Assembly (NCBI RefSeq): GCF_016801025.1
Contig: NZ_CP068983.1
Span: 3,340,501 to 3,404,500 of the forward strand
Reading direction: 5' to 3'
DNA length: 64,000 bases
Origin: Paradevosia shaoguanensis
GTDB lineage: Bacteria; Pseudomonadota; Alphaproteobacteria; Rhizobiales; Devosiaceae
Part shown: one piece after another, positions 1-9,664 of the stretch
How positions within the stretch are numbered: position 1 is the stretch's first letter
Layout: each line of letters opens with the position of its first letter
Notes under the pieces: model-generated
What the model saw: the letters and a program-made list of their open reading frames with translations, nothing else
Databases searched by the model: none
Told to the model about the DNA's origin: nothing
Program-made: the position numbers and the translations under genes

Positions 1-1071
1 ATGGGGATATCGCCGGGCGAGATCGGCATCATCAATGCGGTGCCGATGCTGCTGATGCTGCTGGTCAACATCGTGGTGGGGCGGATCGCCGACCGGGCGA
101 AGGACTGGCGGTCGGTCATCGTCATCGGCTCGCTCGTCGCCGGGGTGATCCCGGTGGGGCTGTTCTTCGTCAACGAGTTCTGGGGCATCCTGCTGGTCTG
201 GACGCTGGCGGCGCTGCCGAACTCGGCGGTGAACCCGGTGGTGGACGCGGCGACGATGCGCATGACCCGGCGCCGGGGCACGGATTATGGCACCATACGC
301 GCCTGGGGCACGGTGGGCTACATGGTGATCAACGCCTCGACCGGCTTTGCTATCGCGGCTTTCGGCACGGCGGCGTTCGTGCCGATCTTCGTGGCGCTGT
401 CGCTGCTGCGCGCGTCGACGGCGCTGGGGCTGCCGCAGTTCCGCTCGCCAGAGCAGCAGGCGACGCTGGCCGAGAGCGTGCCGGTGGCGGGCAAGGCGCG
501 GGAACTGCTCAAGCCGTGGTTCGTGCTGCCGATCTTCGGGTTCGCCATGGTCTTCGGCACGCACTTCATCCTCAACGCCTTCGCGGCCCTGCTCTGGATG
601 GAGCAGGGGATACCCGAATGGGTGATCGGGCCACTGGTGGCGCTGGGCGCCTTTGCCGAGGCTTCGATGATGTTCGCCTGGAAGCACTTCTCCACTCGCT
701 TCTCGGCGCGGCACCTGATCCTGCTGGCGGCGCTGGTGGCCGCGGCGCGCTGGGTGGCGATGGCGTTCTCGCCGCCGATCTGGCTGCTGATCCCGTTGCA
801 GCTGACTCATGCGGTGACCTTCTCGCTGGGGTTCCTGGCCTCGGTGCATTTCATCACCAACTGGACCAGCGAGGATATCGCGGCAGAGGCGCAGAGCTAT
901 TTCGTGGTGCTGCAGCAATCCATGTCGGTGGTGGCGCTGATCGGGTTCGGCTGGCTGGTCGGGCTGATGGGACCGCACGCCTATCTGGTGGCGGCACTCT
1001 TCGCGCTGGCGGGCGGCGGGTGCGTGTGGCTGTCGCTGCGGATGATGGCGCCGAAGGCACAAGCCGCGTGA
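1..1071 (+). CDS. MFS transporter, 5'-truncated by window edge
   Basis: This is an integral membrane major facilitator superfamily protein of the MFS_1-like/HcaT type (proton-linked uptake of nucleosides or aromatic acids in relatives). The visible part starts around the loop after helix 1, with GISPGEIGIINAVPML followed by a GRIADR motif that matches the helix 2-3 loop signature of the superfamily. About ten further hydrophobic segments follow. Family members are near 400 residues and only 356 are visible, so about 40 N-terminal residues probably lie before the window; the ATG at base 1 is then internal. The substrate cannot be read from the sequence. Confidence 0.75.
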   Translation: MGISPGEIGIINAVPMLLMLLVNIVVGRIADRAKDWRSVIVIGSLVAGVIPVGLFFVNEFWGILLVWTLAALPNSAVNPVVDAATMRMTRRRGTDYGTIRAWGTVGYMVINASTGFAIAAFGTAAFVPIFVALSLLRASTALGLPQFRSPEQQATLAESVPVAGKARELLKPWFVLPIFGFAMVFGTHFILNAFAALLWMEQGIPEWVIGPLVALGAFAEASMMFAWKHFSTRFSARHLILLAALVAAARWVAMAFSPPIWLLIPLQLTHAVTFSLGFLASVHFITNWTSEDIAAEAQSYFVVLQQSMSVVALIGFGWLVGLMGPHAYLVAALFALAGGGCVWLSLRMMAPKAQAA

Positions 1072-1435
1072 AGCATTGTTTCACGGGTGGTTTTTTGCAC
1101 GGTTTTGGCGGGGTAGCTTCGCGCTAAGCTATTGATATCGTTTGGTATTGATGGCGCTCAGGGCCCGCAAATCGTTAAATTTTGACTCAATTTCGGGGAA
1201 TGTTCGGGATTCTTTCGCGGGTTTTGCGGGAGTTTGGAGCCAATTCCACGATTTGTTTTTTTCCTCCTTGCCGGCGCGCGTTGGTGCGGCCTGGATTGCC
1301 TAGTGTAATCCGGGGGTTGGATGGGTGGATAAGTTTGCGCGTGGCCTCTAGAGCCTCGGCCTTCGCGGCTGGCCATAAAAGAAAAAACCCCGCGATGGAC
1401 GCGGGGTTCTTCAGTCTGACGTTTTGGAGGTCTCG
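1072..1435. other. Intergenic region without recognised gene
   Basis: These 364 bases separate the MFS gene from the convergent gpr-like gene. They hold a short inverted repeat (TAGCTT at 1114-1119 and AAGCTA at 1126-1131) and the gpr terminator near 1378-1412. I see no RNA gene and no credible coding region. Confidence 0.5.
1378..1412 (-). terminator. Rho-independent terminator of gpr-like gene
   Basis: On the minus strand the hairpin CCCCGCG-loop-CGCGGGG is followed directly by TTTTTTCTTTT. It lies 24 bases past the stop codon of the large coiled-coil gene. Confidence 0.85.
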
Positions 1436-4400
1436 TCAGCTCAGGCGACCGGAGGCGTGGGCCAGCATGGTGTAGACCTTGCCGCGGTCGGAGAGGAGGT
1501 ATTCGCGGGTTTCGGCAGCGGCGCGCGGGCCGGCGGCGGCGCGCTTGAGGAGCTGCTCGAACTCGATCATGTAGGACTGCGCCGTACGGGCGAAGTCGGC
1601 ATCGCGCTGGAGCTTCTTGCGGACGTCATCATAGGTGCTCTGACCGGAGAGCGTGTAGATGCGGCGCGAGAAGACATTGGATTCGCCGGCCTGGTAGCGG
1701 GCCCAGGCATCACCGAAAGCGGGCTCGTCCATGGAACGGGCGATCTCGTCGGTGAGACTGGAGAGGCTGGCCTGGCCGGACTGCTGCTGCTTGGCCGTGG
1801 CGTTGCGCAGGACGTCGCGGAGCCAGCCACCATTGTCGTCACGCGTAGCGGTGGCGACATCGGCTTCGGCCTCACGGCGCGGAGCCTGCTGCTGCGGCTG
1901 GGGCTGCTGCTGGACCGGAGCGGCACGCGGCGGCTCGGGCTGGCGGTATTCCGGCTGACGATAGGCTTCCTGGCGCGGAGCCTGCGGGGCAGGGCGGGCG
2001 GCCGGGCGGCGCTCTTCGGCATCGTGGGTCGCGGACTGCGAACGCACGATGGCGTTGAGCTCGGACAGGGCCTCGATCTGCTCGGCCACGACGCGACGCA
2101 TGGCAGCGGCGCTGGCGCGGGTTTCTTCCGGCAGCTCGACGACGCCGCGCTGAAGCTCGGCACGGGTGGCTTCAAGCTCGGAGCCGACTTCCTTGGCGGT
2201 GGCGCGCATGGCCGTGGCGGTATCGTTGAAGCGACGGGTCGCCTCCTCGATGGCCTTCTGCATTTCGGCGACCATGCGTTCCTGCGTCTGGCGCAGGGCG
2301 ACATCGGCGCGCTGGCCTTCGGCACCGGCGGTGGTGCGCAGCTCGGCAAGGCGGGCGGCGACTTCGCTGGTGGTGGTGTTGAGCGCGTCCTGCACGGAAC
2401 CGGTGGCGGTCGAGAGCACGTTGCTCACGTTGCCGCTGGTGAGCGAGAGGGCGGCCGAGACACGGTTGGCGGTATCCGAGAGGGCGCCAGAGACCGAGCT
2501 GGTGGTGTTGTCGAGCACCGATTCCACCGACGCGGACGATTCATGGAGCGCGTCTTCCATCGCCTTGCGGGCGACGAGCAGGCGGCGCTCGGTGTCGTTG
2601 ACGGTGTCGGCAATCGACTGGGCGAAGCCGCGCATGCGGGTGTCGATGTCGTCGGCGCGGGCAGCGAAGCTCGAGGCCAGGGCATCCATGGCGCCACGAC
2701 GATCTTCGAGGGCCTGGAGCGAATACTGGCCGGTAGCCTGCAGGTTTTCGGCAGCCTTGCCCATGCTGTCGGTCTCGGAATGGAGATTGCCGAGCAGGGA
2801 GCCGAATTCCTGGAGCATGCCGCGGATGGTCAGCTGCAGGGCCGAGACGTGCTCGGTGACCAGCTTGCCGGCCTGCTCGGTGGAGCCGATCGCGTCGCGA
2901 ACGGTGTTCGAGTAGGTCTGGGTCTGCTGGGCGACGGCGGTCTCGAGATTGGCGAGGTTGCTGGTCGAGGCGTCGAGGACGCGCTGGAGCAGGATGTTGC
3001 TGTCGTTGAGCTTGCCGAGGGCCGCGGTGACATCGGTGAGGATGCGCGAGGTCGAAACCTGCATGACCGCTTCGGCTTCCTTGGCATTTTCGGCCAGCGC
3101 ATCGCGCAGCAGGTTGCCGTGGCCGGCCAGGACGCCCTGGAGCAGGTTGGACTTCTCGTTGACGATCGCGGCGAACATGTTGGTGTGCTGCGACAGCGAC
3201 TGGTTGAGCGCATTCATGCTCGCGCCGATGTCGTGGGCGGCAACCGAAGCCTTGTTGGTGACGAGGTCCTCGATGGTCGAGGCCGCGTGCTGGATCTGCA
3301 CGAGGGCCGAGCGGACCGCCGAGTCCATGCGGTTGGCATGGGCGGAGACTTCGTCGGAAATGCCGGCGGTGGCGACGCTGATGCGGTTGGTGATCGTCTC
3401 CTCGATGCGGTCGGCGCCGGATTCGAGATCGGCCATGGACTGCACGAGCGAGGTGTTGATCGCTGCATTGAGCGCGGCCAGGCGGTCGGCCGTGATGTCG
3501 GCGCGGGCGGTGATGGCCTCGGGCAGGGTGCCCAGGCGCTCGTCCACGAGCTCGGTGAGGGACTGGCGGGCGGATTCGACGCCGGTCTCGATGATGTCGG
3601 CAGCGCGGCGGCTGGATTCACCAACCGTGGCGGCAGCCTGATCGATACGGGCAGTCACGCCGCTCTCGGCATGGACGATGCGGGCGATGGCGTCGTCGAT
3701 GCCCTGGCCGAGGTTGGTGTTGACCTCGGCAACCTTGCTGGCGATGAGGTCGGACACTTCGCCGGCGCGGGTGCTGAGGGCATCCGAGACGTTGCGCAGG
3801 CTCTGGTCGATCTTGTCGTGGGCGGCCGCACCCTGCTCGTCGATGGCCTGAGCCAGTTCCGCGGTGCGGTTGGCGAGGGCGTCCGAAATCGAGGAGGTGT
3901 GGCTGCCCAGAACGTCCGAGAGCTGCTGGGTGCGCAGGCCGAGGGCATCGGACAGCTGCTGGGAGCGTTCGCCGATGGCGCCGGCCAGCTGGCGGGTGCG
4001 GCCGTCGAGCGCGTTGGTGACTTCGCTGGCGCGTTCCTCGAGCGTGGACGCCATGTGCTGGGTGCGCTCGGTGATGGCGGCAGACAGTTCCTCGGTACGG
4101 CCCTGAAGGGCGTCGTTGAGGACGTTGGTGTGGCCCGAGAGCGCATCGGTGAGCGCGCTGGTGCCGTCGAGCAGGGCGCCGGAGATGCGGCTGGTATGCT
4201 CGTCCATGGTGGAGGCCACGGCGGCCGAGTGCTGCTCGATGGCGTTGGCCAGCTTCTCGGCGCGATTGTCGAGGGTGGTCGAGAGCTGGACGGTGCGGGA
4301 TTCGAGTTCGTTCTCGAGCGCGCCGATCCGGCTGCCGAGGGTGTCGGCGAGCTGGGTGGTGTGGCTGTCGAGCGAATCCGAGAGGATCGAGGTGCGGGTC

Positions 4401-6892
4401 TCGATGGCGGCCGACAGGGTCGCGGTCTGGCCTTCGAGCGCTTCGCTGAGGGCAGCGCTGCGCGCATCGAGCGTGCTGGAGAGCTGCATCGTGCGGTCTT
4501 CGAGAGCGCCGGACATGGCCGCGGTGCGGGCGTCGAGCGTTTCCGCAAGGTGGGTGGAGCGCGCGTCAAGCGTATCGGCGAGCTGGCCCGTGCTGGCAGC
4601 GAGGGCATCGCTGAGCTGGCCGGTGCGCGCCTGGAGCGTATCCGCCAACTGGCCGGTACGGGCCTGGAGGGTATCGGAAAGCTGCGTGGTGCGGTTGTCG
4701 AGGGTGTTGGAGAGCTCGGTGGTGTGGGTCGCCAGGGCGCCCGAGAGCTCGATGGTGCGGCTCGACAGCGCGTCGGTGAGTTCGCCCGTGCGGCTGGCCA
4801 GGGTCTCGGACAGCTCGCCGGTGCGGCTGAGGAGAGCGTCGGAAAGCTCGGTGGTGTGGCCGACCAGCGCGTCGGAGAGCGCGGTGGCGCGATCTTCGAG
4901 CGCGGCCGAGAGGGCCGACGTGCGGTTGTCGAGGGCGGAAGACAGCGCGGAGGTGCGGTTGTCGAGCGCCGAGGACAGGGCGGAGGTACGGTCGGCCAGC
5001 GTATCCGAGAGGGTGGAGGTGCGGGTCGAGAGCTCCTGCGAGAAGCGGTCGGTATGGCCTTCCAGCGCCGTGGTCAGCTCGCTGGTATGGCTCGAAATGG
5101 TGTCGGCCAGCAGGCGGCTGCGATCGTCGAGCGCATCGGCGAGAACGCGGGCGTGCTCCTCGATGTTGCCGGACAGTTCGCGGCTGCGGTCGGCCACCGT
5201 CTCGGTGATGAGGCGGGCGCGGGAATCGATGGTGTCGGCCATTTCCTGGGTGTGGCGCGAGACCACATCGTTGAAGTGGCCGGACTTCTCATCGAGCGCC
5301 ATTTCGAGAACATTGGCGCGGGCAGTGAAGGTCGAGGCGTGGCGATCGAGGGCCTCGATGATGTGGTCGCCCTTGGTGCCGAGCACGTTGTCGAGGGAGT
5401 GCAGGCGCGTGTCGATGCCGGTCGAGATTTCATCGAGACGGTTGTCGAAGGCCGAGAGCGAATCCTGGCCGGCATTGGCCAGCGTCAGGCGGGCGCGCTC
5501 GGAGGATTCGTCTAGGGCGCCGCCGAGCTCGATCAGGGCCGATTGCAGGCGGCTTTCCATCGAGTTGATGTGGATGGCCACGCTCTCGTCGAGCTGGCGC
5601 GACAGGGTGCCGAGCACCAGTTCGGCCTCGTGCGTGCGCGCCGAGATATCGGCGGAAATGCGCGAGCCGATGCTGTCGAGGGAGCCCGAAACTTCATGGC
5701 CGCGATCACGCAGCTGGTCGAGGAGGGCCAGGCCGCCTTCGGAAAGGAGAGACGAAAGCGCGGTGGTGCGGGAATCGATCTCGGTCGAGAAGGAGGCAGA
5801 CCGCTCGTCGAGCGCTTCGGTGAGGGCGCTGACGCGCGCGTCGATGAGCGCGGCCAGTTCCTCGGTGCGGCCGTCAAAGGCGCCAGTGACGCCGGCGGTG
5901 CGGTCTTCCAGGGTCATGTTGAGGCGCGTGGCGCTCTCATCGAGCTGGGAGATGAGGTCGGACGTACGGTTGTCCATCAGCGAGACGAACGAATCCGAAC
6001 GCTCGGCAAAGGCGTTGTTGAGCGTGGCGCCGGCCGTTTCGAGGGCCTTGGTGAGGTTGCCGCCGCTCTCGACCAGCGTGCCGGAAATACGCTGGCTGAT
6101 CATGTCGAGGTCGAAGACGAGGCCGGTATGGGATTCGGTGATGGCCTCGCGGACCTTGTCAGTATTGGTGATGACGGCTTCGCGCTGGTTGGCCAGCTCG
6201 GCGATGAGCGCGCGCATGCGCTGCTCGTTCTCCGAATAGGTCTTTTCGAGCGCGGTGACCTCGTTGTGGATCATCACTTCGAGCTCGCCGGCACGCGAGA
6301 GGGCGCGCTCAAGGCCATCGCCCAGCGCGTTGACTTCGCGGCGAACGGCCTGGCCGACCGAGGCGACCTTTTCGGACGCGGTGGTTTCGGGCTCGGCGAG
6401 GCGAACGGCAGCCTGGGTGATCGAGGTAGCGGCGAGGCGCAGGTCCTGCGCGCGGCGCACGAGGGTGGCCACGGCGAAGAAGCCGACGACCGGAATGATG
6501 ACGATGCCCAGCCAGGTCATGAATTCGAGCGAGCCGAAGAAACCGGGCTTGCTGAAATCGGCGCTGAAGCGCAGGGCGCCTGCGATGACCGTGCCGGCCA
6601 CCCACACGACGGACGCGGCGAGCGCGATCCAGGTCGGGGTGGAGGAGGCGCGGGTCTGCAGGCCGTAGAGAATCTTGGAGCCTTGCAGCCGGTCGTCATT
6701 GGCGACCGAACCTGCCTGTGCGGCGATCTTATCGGCGGTACGCAGCCGGTCCGAACGCGACGATTGCGAAGCCGGCCGTGCAGGGGCGGGCGTGGTGTCC
6801 ATATCGAACACCGATGCCTTGAGGGCGTCCTCGACTGCCGAGAAAGCCAACGCGGCGGGATCGTTTGCGGGGGAGTTCGATTGTTTCGCCAT
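1436..6892 (-). CDS. gpr: GPR/RgsE-like polar growth ring protein, giant hendecad coiled coil
   Basis: This 1,818-residue protein resembles GPR of Agrobacterium (RgsE of Sinorhizobium), the membrane-anchored protein that forms a ring at the growth pole and is needed for polar growth and rod shape. A short cytoplasmic N-terminus is followed by two transmembrane helices (about 88-107 and 124-145) and a very long helical region. From about residue 615 to 1020 it is an almost perfect tandem 11-residue repeat of the form RTxxLSxALxx; weaker copies run from about 260 to 1350. A Pro/Gln-rich linker (about 1620-1675) leads to a conserved-looking globular end. I chose MAKQSNS as start because the preceding 22 residues are atypical; SD support (AAGAG) is weak. 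The long frames on the opposite strand are by-products of the repeats. The identification rests on architecture, length and the clade. Confidence 0.75.
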   Translation of the reverse strand: MAKQSNSPANDPAALAFSAVEDALKASVFDMDTTPAPARPASQSSRSDRLRTADKIAAQAGSVANDDRLQGSKILYGLQTRASSTPTWIALAASVVWVAGTVIAGALRFSADFSKPGFFGSLEFMTWLGIVIIPVVGFFAVATLVRRAQDLRLAATSITQAAVRLAEPETTASEKVASVGQAVRREVNALGDGLERALSRAGELEVMIHNEVTALEKTYSENEQRMRALIAELANQREAVITNTDKVREAITESHTGLVFDLDMISQRISGTLVESGGNLTKALETAGATLNNAFAERSDSFVSLMDNRTSDLISQLDESATRLNMTLEDRTAGVTGAFDGRTEELAALIDARVSALTEALDERSASFSTEIDSRTTALSSLLSEGGLALLDQLRDRGHEVSGSLDSIGSRISADISARTHEAELVLGTLSRQLDESVAIHINSMESRLQSALIELGGALDESSERARLTLANAGQDSLSAFDNRLDEISTGIDTRLHSLDNVLGTKGDHIIEALDRHASTFTARANVLEMALDEKSGHFNDVVSRHTQEMADTIDSRARLITETVADRSRELSGNIEEHARVLADALDDRSRLLADTISSHTSELTTALEGHTDRFSQELSTRTSTLSDTLADRTSALSSALDNRTSALSSALDNRTSALSAALEDRATALSDALVGHTTELSDALLSRTGELSETLASRTGELTDALSSRTIELSGALATHTTELSNTLDNRTTQLSDTLQARTGQLADTLQARTGQLSDALAASTGQLADTLDARSTHLAETLDARTAAMSGALEDRTMQLSSTLDARSAALSEALEGQTATLSAAIETRTSILSDSLDSHTTQLADTLGSRIGALENELESRTVQLSTTLDNRAEKLANAIEQHSAAVASTMDEHTSRISGALLDGTSALTDALSGHTNVLNDALQGRTEELSAAITERTQHMASTLEERASEVTNALDGRTRQLAGAIGERSQQLSDALGLRTQQLSDVLGSHTSSISDALANRTAELAQAIDEQGAAAHDKIDQSLRNVSDALSTRAGEVSDLIASKVAEVNTNLGQGIDDAIARIVHAESGVTARIDQAAATVGESSRRAADIIETGVESARQSLTELVDERLGTLPEAITARADITADRLAALNAAINTSLVQSMADLESGADRIEETITNRISVATAGISDEVSAHANRMDSAVRSALVQIQHAASTIEDLVTNKASVAAHDIGASMNALNQSLSQHTNMFAAIVNEKSNLLQGVLAGHGNLLRDALAENAKEAEAVMQVSTSRILTDVTAALGKLNDSNILLQRVLDASTSNLANLETAVAQQTQTYSNTVRDAIGSTEQAGKLVTEHVSALQLTIRGMLQEFGSLLGNLHSETDSMGKAAENLQATGQYSLQALEDRRGAMDALASSFAARADDIDTRMRGFAQSIADTVNDTERRLLVARKAMEDALHESSASVESVLDNTTSSVSGALSDTANRVSAALSLTSGNVSNVLSTATGSVQDALNTTTSEVAARLAELRTTAGAEGQRADVALRQTQERMVAEMQKAIEEATRRFNDTATAMRATAKEVGSELEATRAELQRGVVELPEETRASAAAMRRVVAEQIEALSELNAIVRSQSATHDAEERRPAARPAPQAPRQEAYRQPEYRQPEPPRAAPVQQQPQPQQQAPRREAEADVATATRDDNGGWLRDVLRNATAKQQQSGQASLSSLTDEIARSMDEPAFGDAWARYQAGESNVFSRRIYTLSGQSTYDDVRKKLQRDADFARTAQSYMIEFEQLLKRAAAGPRAAAETREYLLSDRGKVYTMLAHASGRLS
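4000..5045 (-). repeat. 33-bp coding tandem repeat (hendecads) in gpr-like gene
   Basis: About thirty diverged units of 33 bp encode 11-residue repeats such as RTSALSSALDN, RTGELSETLAS and RTTQLSDTLQA. The period is constant with no indels over this stretch, which points to selection on an 11-residue (hendecad) coiled coil rather than a noncoding satellite. Confidence 0.85.
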
Positions 6893-7087
6893 ACTCTTTA
6901 CAACTCTTGCGTCGGCTAGTTCCGACAGGGCGGCGCGCGAGTCATAGTGAAGCCCCACCCGTTTCCAGGACGACCTTCAAATCGGTACAATTCGACCAAA
7001 ATGCGCTCGACTTGCCCCGGTACCTTCGCCGCCGCGCGTTGGTAACACACTTTTATACGTCAAATTTTATGCAAACCGAACCCTTTC

Positions 7088-7102
7088 TTAATGAAAGGTT
7101 AA
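7088..7102. promoter_or_regulatory. CtrA box between gpr-like and hpt genes
   Basis: TTAA-TGAAAGG-TTAA is a perfect full site for the cell-cycle regulator CtrA (TTAA-N7-TTAA). It lies between the divergent starts at 6892 and 7237 and could serve either gene. The rest of 6893-7236 holds no recognised gene. Confidence 0.65.
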
Positions 7103-7236
7103 TTTTCACAGGGAGAAAGCCGCAAACTCCCACAGGTCCGGGACTTCTCCCGTTTACCATCCGGCTTAAGACGCGATTCAGGGCGGAGCCATAGGTTCGA
7201 ATCACTGGGTGCAGAAGCGCTCAGCGAACCGCAAGG

Positions 7237-7635
7237 ATGGTGGCCCCAATGGCTCGTTCCCTCGAAGCGCTGTTTCCAGCGGCCTATGAAGCCGCGGCGC
7301 GACGCAGGCCTATCGATCTGGTGCATCTGGCCAAGCAGACGCTCGGCGACTGGGCGCTGGAATGCGAGGTGCTGCGCATGTTCGACGAGGTAGCCCGGGC
7401 CTATTTCAAGCGCCTGGAAGCCTCGACCAATAGCGACGAACTGCTGATGAACCTGCACGCGCTGCGTGGCGCGGCCTCGGGCGTGGGCGCCTGGGGGATC
7501 GTGGACATGTGCAAGCTGGCCGAGCACGAAGTGCGCGATGGGGAAATCAATCCCGAGCGGATCGACGATATCGCCATGACGGTCGAAGAGACGCGGGCGT
7601 TCATCACGGATCTGCTCGAGCAGGAAGCGACCTGA
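7237..7635 (+). CDS. Hpt-domain phosphotransfer protein
   Basis: This 132-residue all-helical protein carries the histidine phosphotransfer motif LHALRGAASGVGAWGI, where the His of HxLRGxAxxxG would accept a phosphate from a receiver domain. It has no kinase or receiver domain of its own, so it should act as a soluble phosphorelay intermediate. It is divergent from the gpr-like gene and shares a CtrA-box promoter region with it. An alternative start is the ATG at 7249 (MARSLEAL), because the AAGG just before 7237 is too close to serve as a ribosome site for that codon. It is not ChpT, which is larger and has a degenerate kinase-like domain. Its partner kinase is not visible here. Confidence 0.8.
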   Translation: MVAPMARSLEALFPAAYEAAARRRPIDLVHLAKQTLGDWALECEVLRMFDEVARAYFKRLEASTNSDELLMNLHALRGAASGVGAWGIVDMCKLAEHEVRDGEINPERIDDIAMTVEETRAFITDLLEQEAT

Positions 7636-7735
7636 ACAGGCCCTAGGGTCCGTACTCAATAAGTCCCGGCACCCCGGAGCGCTTATCTTCCCATCCGACA
7701 GATTCCAACGGAAGGCGCTGTCCGTCTGCCGCGCC

Positions 7736-7836
7736 ACAACCACTGAACTTCCCCGGCCGCCCACGGATTGCTCCACTCGAGTGGAGGGTGGCAATAGGCC
7801 CCGGATCAAGTCCGGGGAAGTCCGGGGGTGGGGCGG
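7736..7836 (+). repeat. Intergenic hairpin repeat, family A (copy 1)
   Basis: The copy contains CTTCCCCGGC, the palindrome CCACTCGAGTGG, GCAATAGGCCCCGG and CCGGGGAAGTCCGG. It lacks the first internal hairpin arm (GTAGAGCCGGGG) found in other copies. It lies between the convergent hpt and diguanylate cyclase genes. Confidence 0.8.
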
Positions 7837-7876
7837 CCATCGCAACCTCATCTACCGGTGCAAGTGAGTACGGACA

Positions 7877-9049
7877 CTAGGCGCGGCCGGGCGACTTGCT
7901 CTTGCGGCCTACCGGCCCGATGCGCTCGGCATAGGTGCGGTTGCGGCCATTGTGCTTGGCGGCGTAGAGCAGCTCGTCGGCGCGGGCGAGAGCCGCTTCC
8001 AGAGTTTCACCCTTTCTGATCTGAACGACGCCCAGGCTGCAGGTGACCGAAAGGCCCGCCGCGGCCTCATCGAAGCTGTGGGCGGCAACGGCGAGCCGCA
8101 GGCGCTCGGCAAAGGCCAGGGCCTGCTCGGCCGGGAAGCGGGGCAGGAGGGCGACGAATTCCTCGCCGCCCTGGCGGGCGAGGAGATCATGGCCGCGGGT
8201 GTTTTCGCGCAGGGTATCGGCGAAGATGCGCAGCACTTCGTCGCCGGCCGCGTGACCGAAGCGGTCGTTGACCGATTTGAAGTTATCGAGATCGCAGACG
8301 ATGAGGGAGATCGGCTCGAAGGCGGGATCGGCCATCAGCCGGCGCGCCTCGGCTTCGAGGCCGCGGCGATTGGCGAGGCCGGTGAGGGGATCGGTATCGC
8401 GCTCCTTCTGGGTGGAGGCGATGACGTCGGCCATGGTGAGGACGATGATGCCGATGCCCATGACGAGGCCGAGAATAGCCGAGGCGAAGGTGGCGGTGCG
8501 CCAGAAGAGCGTCTGGCCGAATTCCCCTGGACCGTCGCTGACGATGCTGCCGGCCGTGAGGATGGTGCGCGGGAAGAAGTGCAGGCCGAGGCCGACGACG
8601 AGCCAGAAGAGGATGCGGTCGGTCGCGGTGCCGTGGCGCAGGGAACGGGCGAGCCAGGCGCCGGCCAGCAGGACGAGGCCCAGGCCGAAATTGAGGATGT
8701 AGACGCGGGCCATCAGGTTGTAGTCGACGGCGGCGAAATACCAGATGCCGACGACCATCACGGCGCCGACAAACGCCGGGGCGAAGCCGAGCTCGGGCAA
8801 GCCGGCGCGGGTGAGAACGCCGATGGCGAAAACGGTGACGCCGCTGCCATAGGCGAGGGCCGAGGCGATGGCGTTGGGCACGAGGCCAGCGGGGATCTCG
8901 GTAATCTGGATGACGAGGCCGAGCCCGAAAAGGGCAAAGCCGATGGCCATGAACGCGAGCTGCAAGTTCTGCCGGCGCCACGCCCAGAGGCCGCCGATGG
9001 CGGCGGCAAAGATGAAGAGCAGGATGGGCTGGATCAGGGCGAGCAGCAT
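7877..9049 (-). CDS. Membrane-bound diguanylate cyclase (GGDEF)
   Basis: The 390-residue protein has an N-terminal domain of about seven hydrophobic helices (starting [14 protein letters not shown]) and a C-terminal GGDEF domain. The active-site loop is GGEEF, and RGHD sits in the RxxD inhibitory-site position just before it, so both cyclic-di-GMP synthesis and product inhibition look intact. [10 protein letters not shown] and [10 protein letters not shown] complete the family signature. No EAL domain is present. The start at 9049 puts the first transmembrane helix at the N-terminus; the open frame upstream lacks coding character and overlaps the ferredoxin on the other strand. No clear ribosome site is visible. 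The signal sensed by the membrane domain is unknown. Confidence 0.85.
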   Translation of the reverse strand: MLLALIQPILLFIFAAAIGGLWAWRRQNLQLAFMAIGFALFGLGLVIQITEIPAGLVPNAIASALAYGSGVTVFAIGVLTRAGLPELGFAPAFVGAVMVVGIWYFAAVDYNLMARVYILNFGLGLVLLAGAWLARSLRHGTATDRILFWLVVGLGLHFFPRTILTAGSIVSDGPGEFGQTLFWRTATFASAILGLVMGIGIIVLTMADVIASTQKERDTDPLTGLANRRGLEAEARRLMADPAFEPISLIVCDLDNFKSVNDRFGHAAGDEVLRIFADTLRENTRGHDLLARQGGEEFVALLPRFPAEQALAFAERLRLAVAAHSFDEAAAGLSVTCSLGVVQIRKGETLEAALARADELLYAAKHNGRNRTYAERIGPVGRKSKSPGRA

Positions 9050-9262
9050 GACTATCGGCCTATGGACCCTCTCCGGCTTCCCCAGTTCCCCAGCGTGCCG
9101 GACGGGATGTCGGCGCGCACGATCAGATCGGCGATCTGGTGCCCACAAATTCGTGACCGATGCAAGCCATTTGCGTCGGCCTGCCATGCAGGCGCGCGCC
9201 TTGTCCCGAGGGGGCCGGGCCGCTATATCCCCAGCAACACATCGAAAAGCATTCAATCCCTT

Positions 9263-9583
9263 ATGACCAAGATCACCTATATCGAGCCGGACGGAACTCG
9301 CATCGAGGTCGAGGCCGAAAACGGCTCGACCGTCATGGAAAACGCCATCATGAACGGCGTGCCGGGCATTGTCGCCGAATGCGGCGGCGCCTGCACCTGC
9401 GCAACGTGCCACGTCTATGTCGACGACGCCTGGACCGAAACGGTCGGCGGTCCCTCCGTGATGGAGGAAGACATGCTCGATTTCGCCTTCGACGTGCGGG
9501 CCAACAGCCGGCTTTCGTGCCAGATCAAGGTGCGTGACGAGCTGGATGGGCTCGAAGTGCATGTGCCGACACGGCAGGGGTGA
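9263..9583 (+). CDS. [2Fe-2S] ferredoxin, adrenodoxin type
   Basis: This 106-residue soluble electron carrier has the full cluster-ligand pattern C40-x5-C46-x2-C49-x36-C86 of vertebrate/bacterial-type [2Fe-2S] ferredoxins. It is the first of two such ferredoxins in the window; the second (16457) is encoded directly behind a ferredoxin-NADP reductase. This one stands alone, divergent from the diguanylate cyclase gene, so its partner cannot be inferred from context. The ATG at 9263 is chosen because the product then begins exactly at the family's first beta strand ([10 protein letters not shown]). Confidence 0.88.
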   Translation: MTKITYIEPDGTRIEVEAENGSTVMENAIMNGVPGIVAECGGACTCATCHVYVDDAWTETVGGPSVMEEDMLDFAFDVRANSRLSCQIKVRDELDGLEVHVPTRQG

Positions 9584-9664
9584 GGGGTAGCACCTCACCC
9601 TTTCCCTCTTGCACACGTGGCCTGATCCCTATCGGATAGCCCTCCGTTTCGAGGGAATCAGCTT

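Noticed and set aside
4000-5045. Possible CRISPR or noncoding minisatellite from 33-bp periodicity
   Set aside because: Units are contiguous without spacers, in frame, and vary mainly at codon positions compatible with the 11-residue helix pattern.
1424-5515. Open frame of 1,363 codons on the plus strand opposite the gpr-like gene
   Set aside because: It mirrors the 33-bp repeats of the real gene, is Gly/Glu-rich without family features, and has no ribosome site. The minus-strand frame has transmembrane helices, a regular hendecad pattern and a terminator.
7237-7635. Hpt gene as ChpT, the CckA-CtrA phosphotransferase
   Set aside because: ChpT is about 210-250 residues with a degenerate ATPase-like domain; this protein is a 132-residue classical Hpt domain.
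7952-9583. Long plus-strand frame joining to the ferredoxin at 9263
   Set aside because: The part before 9263 is antisense to the diguanylate cyclase and is acidic low-complexity sequence; the ferredoxin fold begins at the ATG at 9263.
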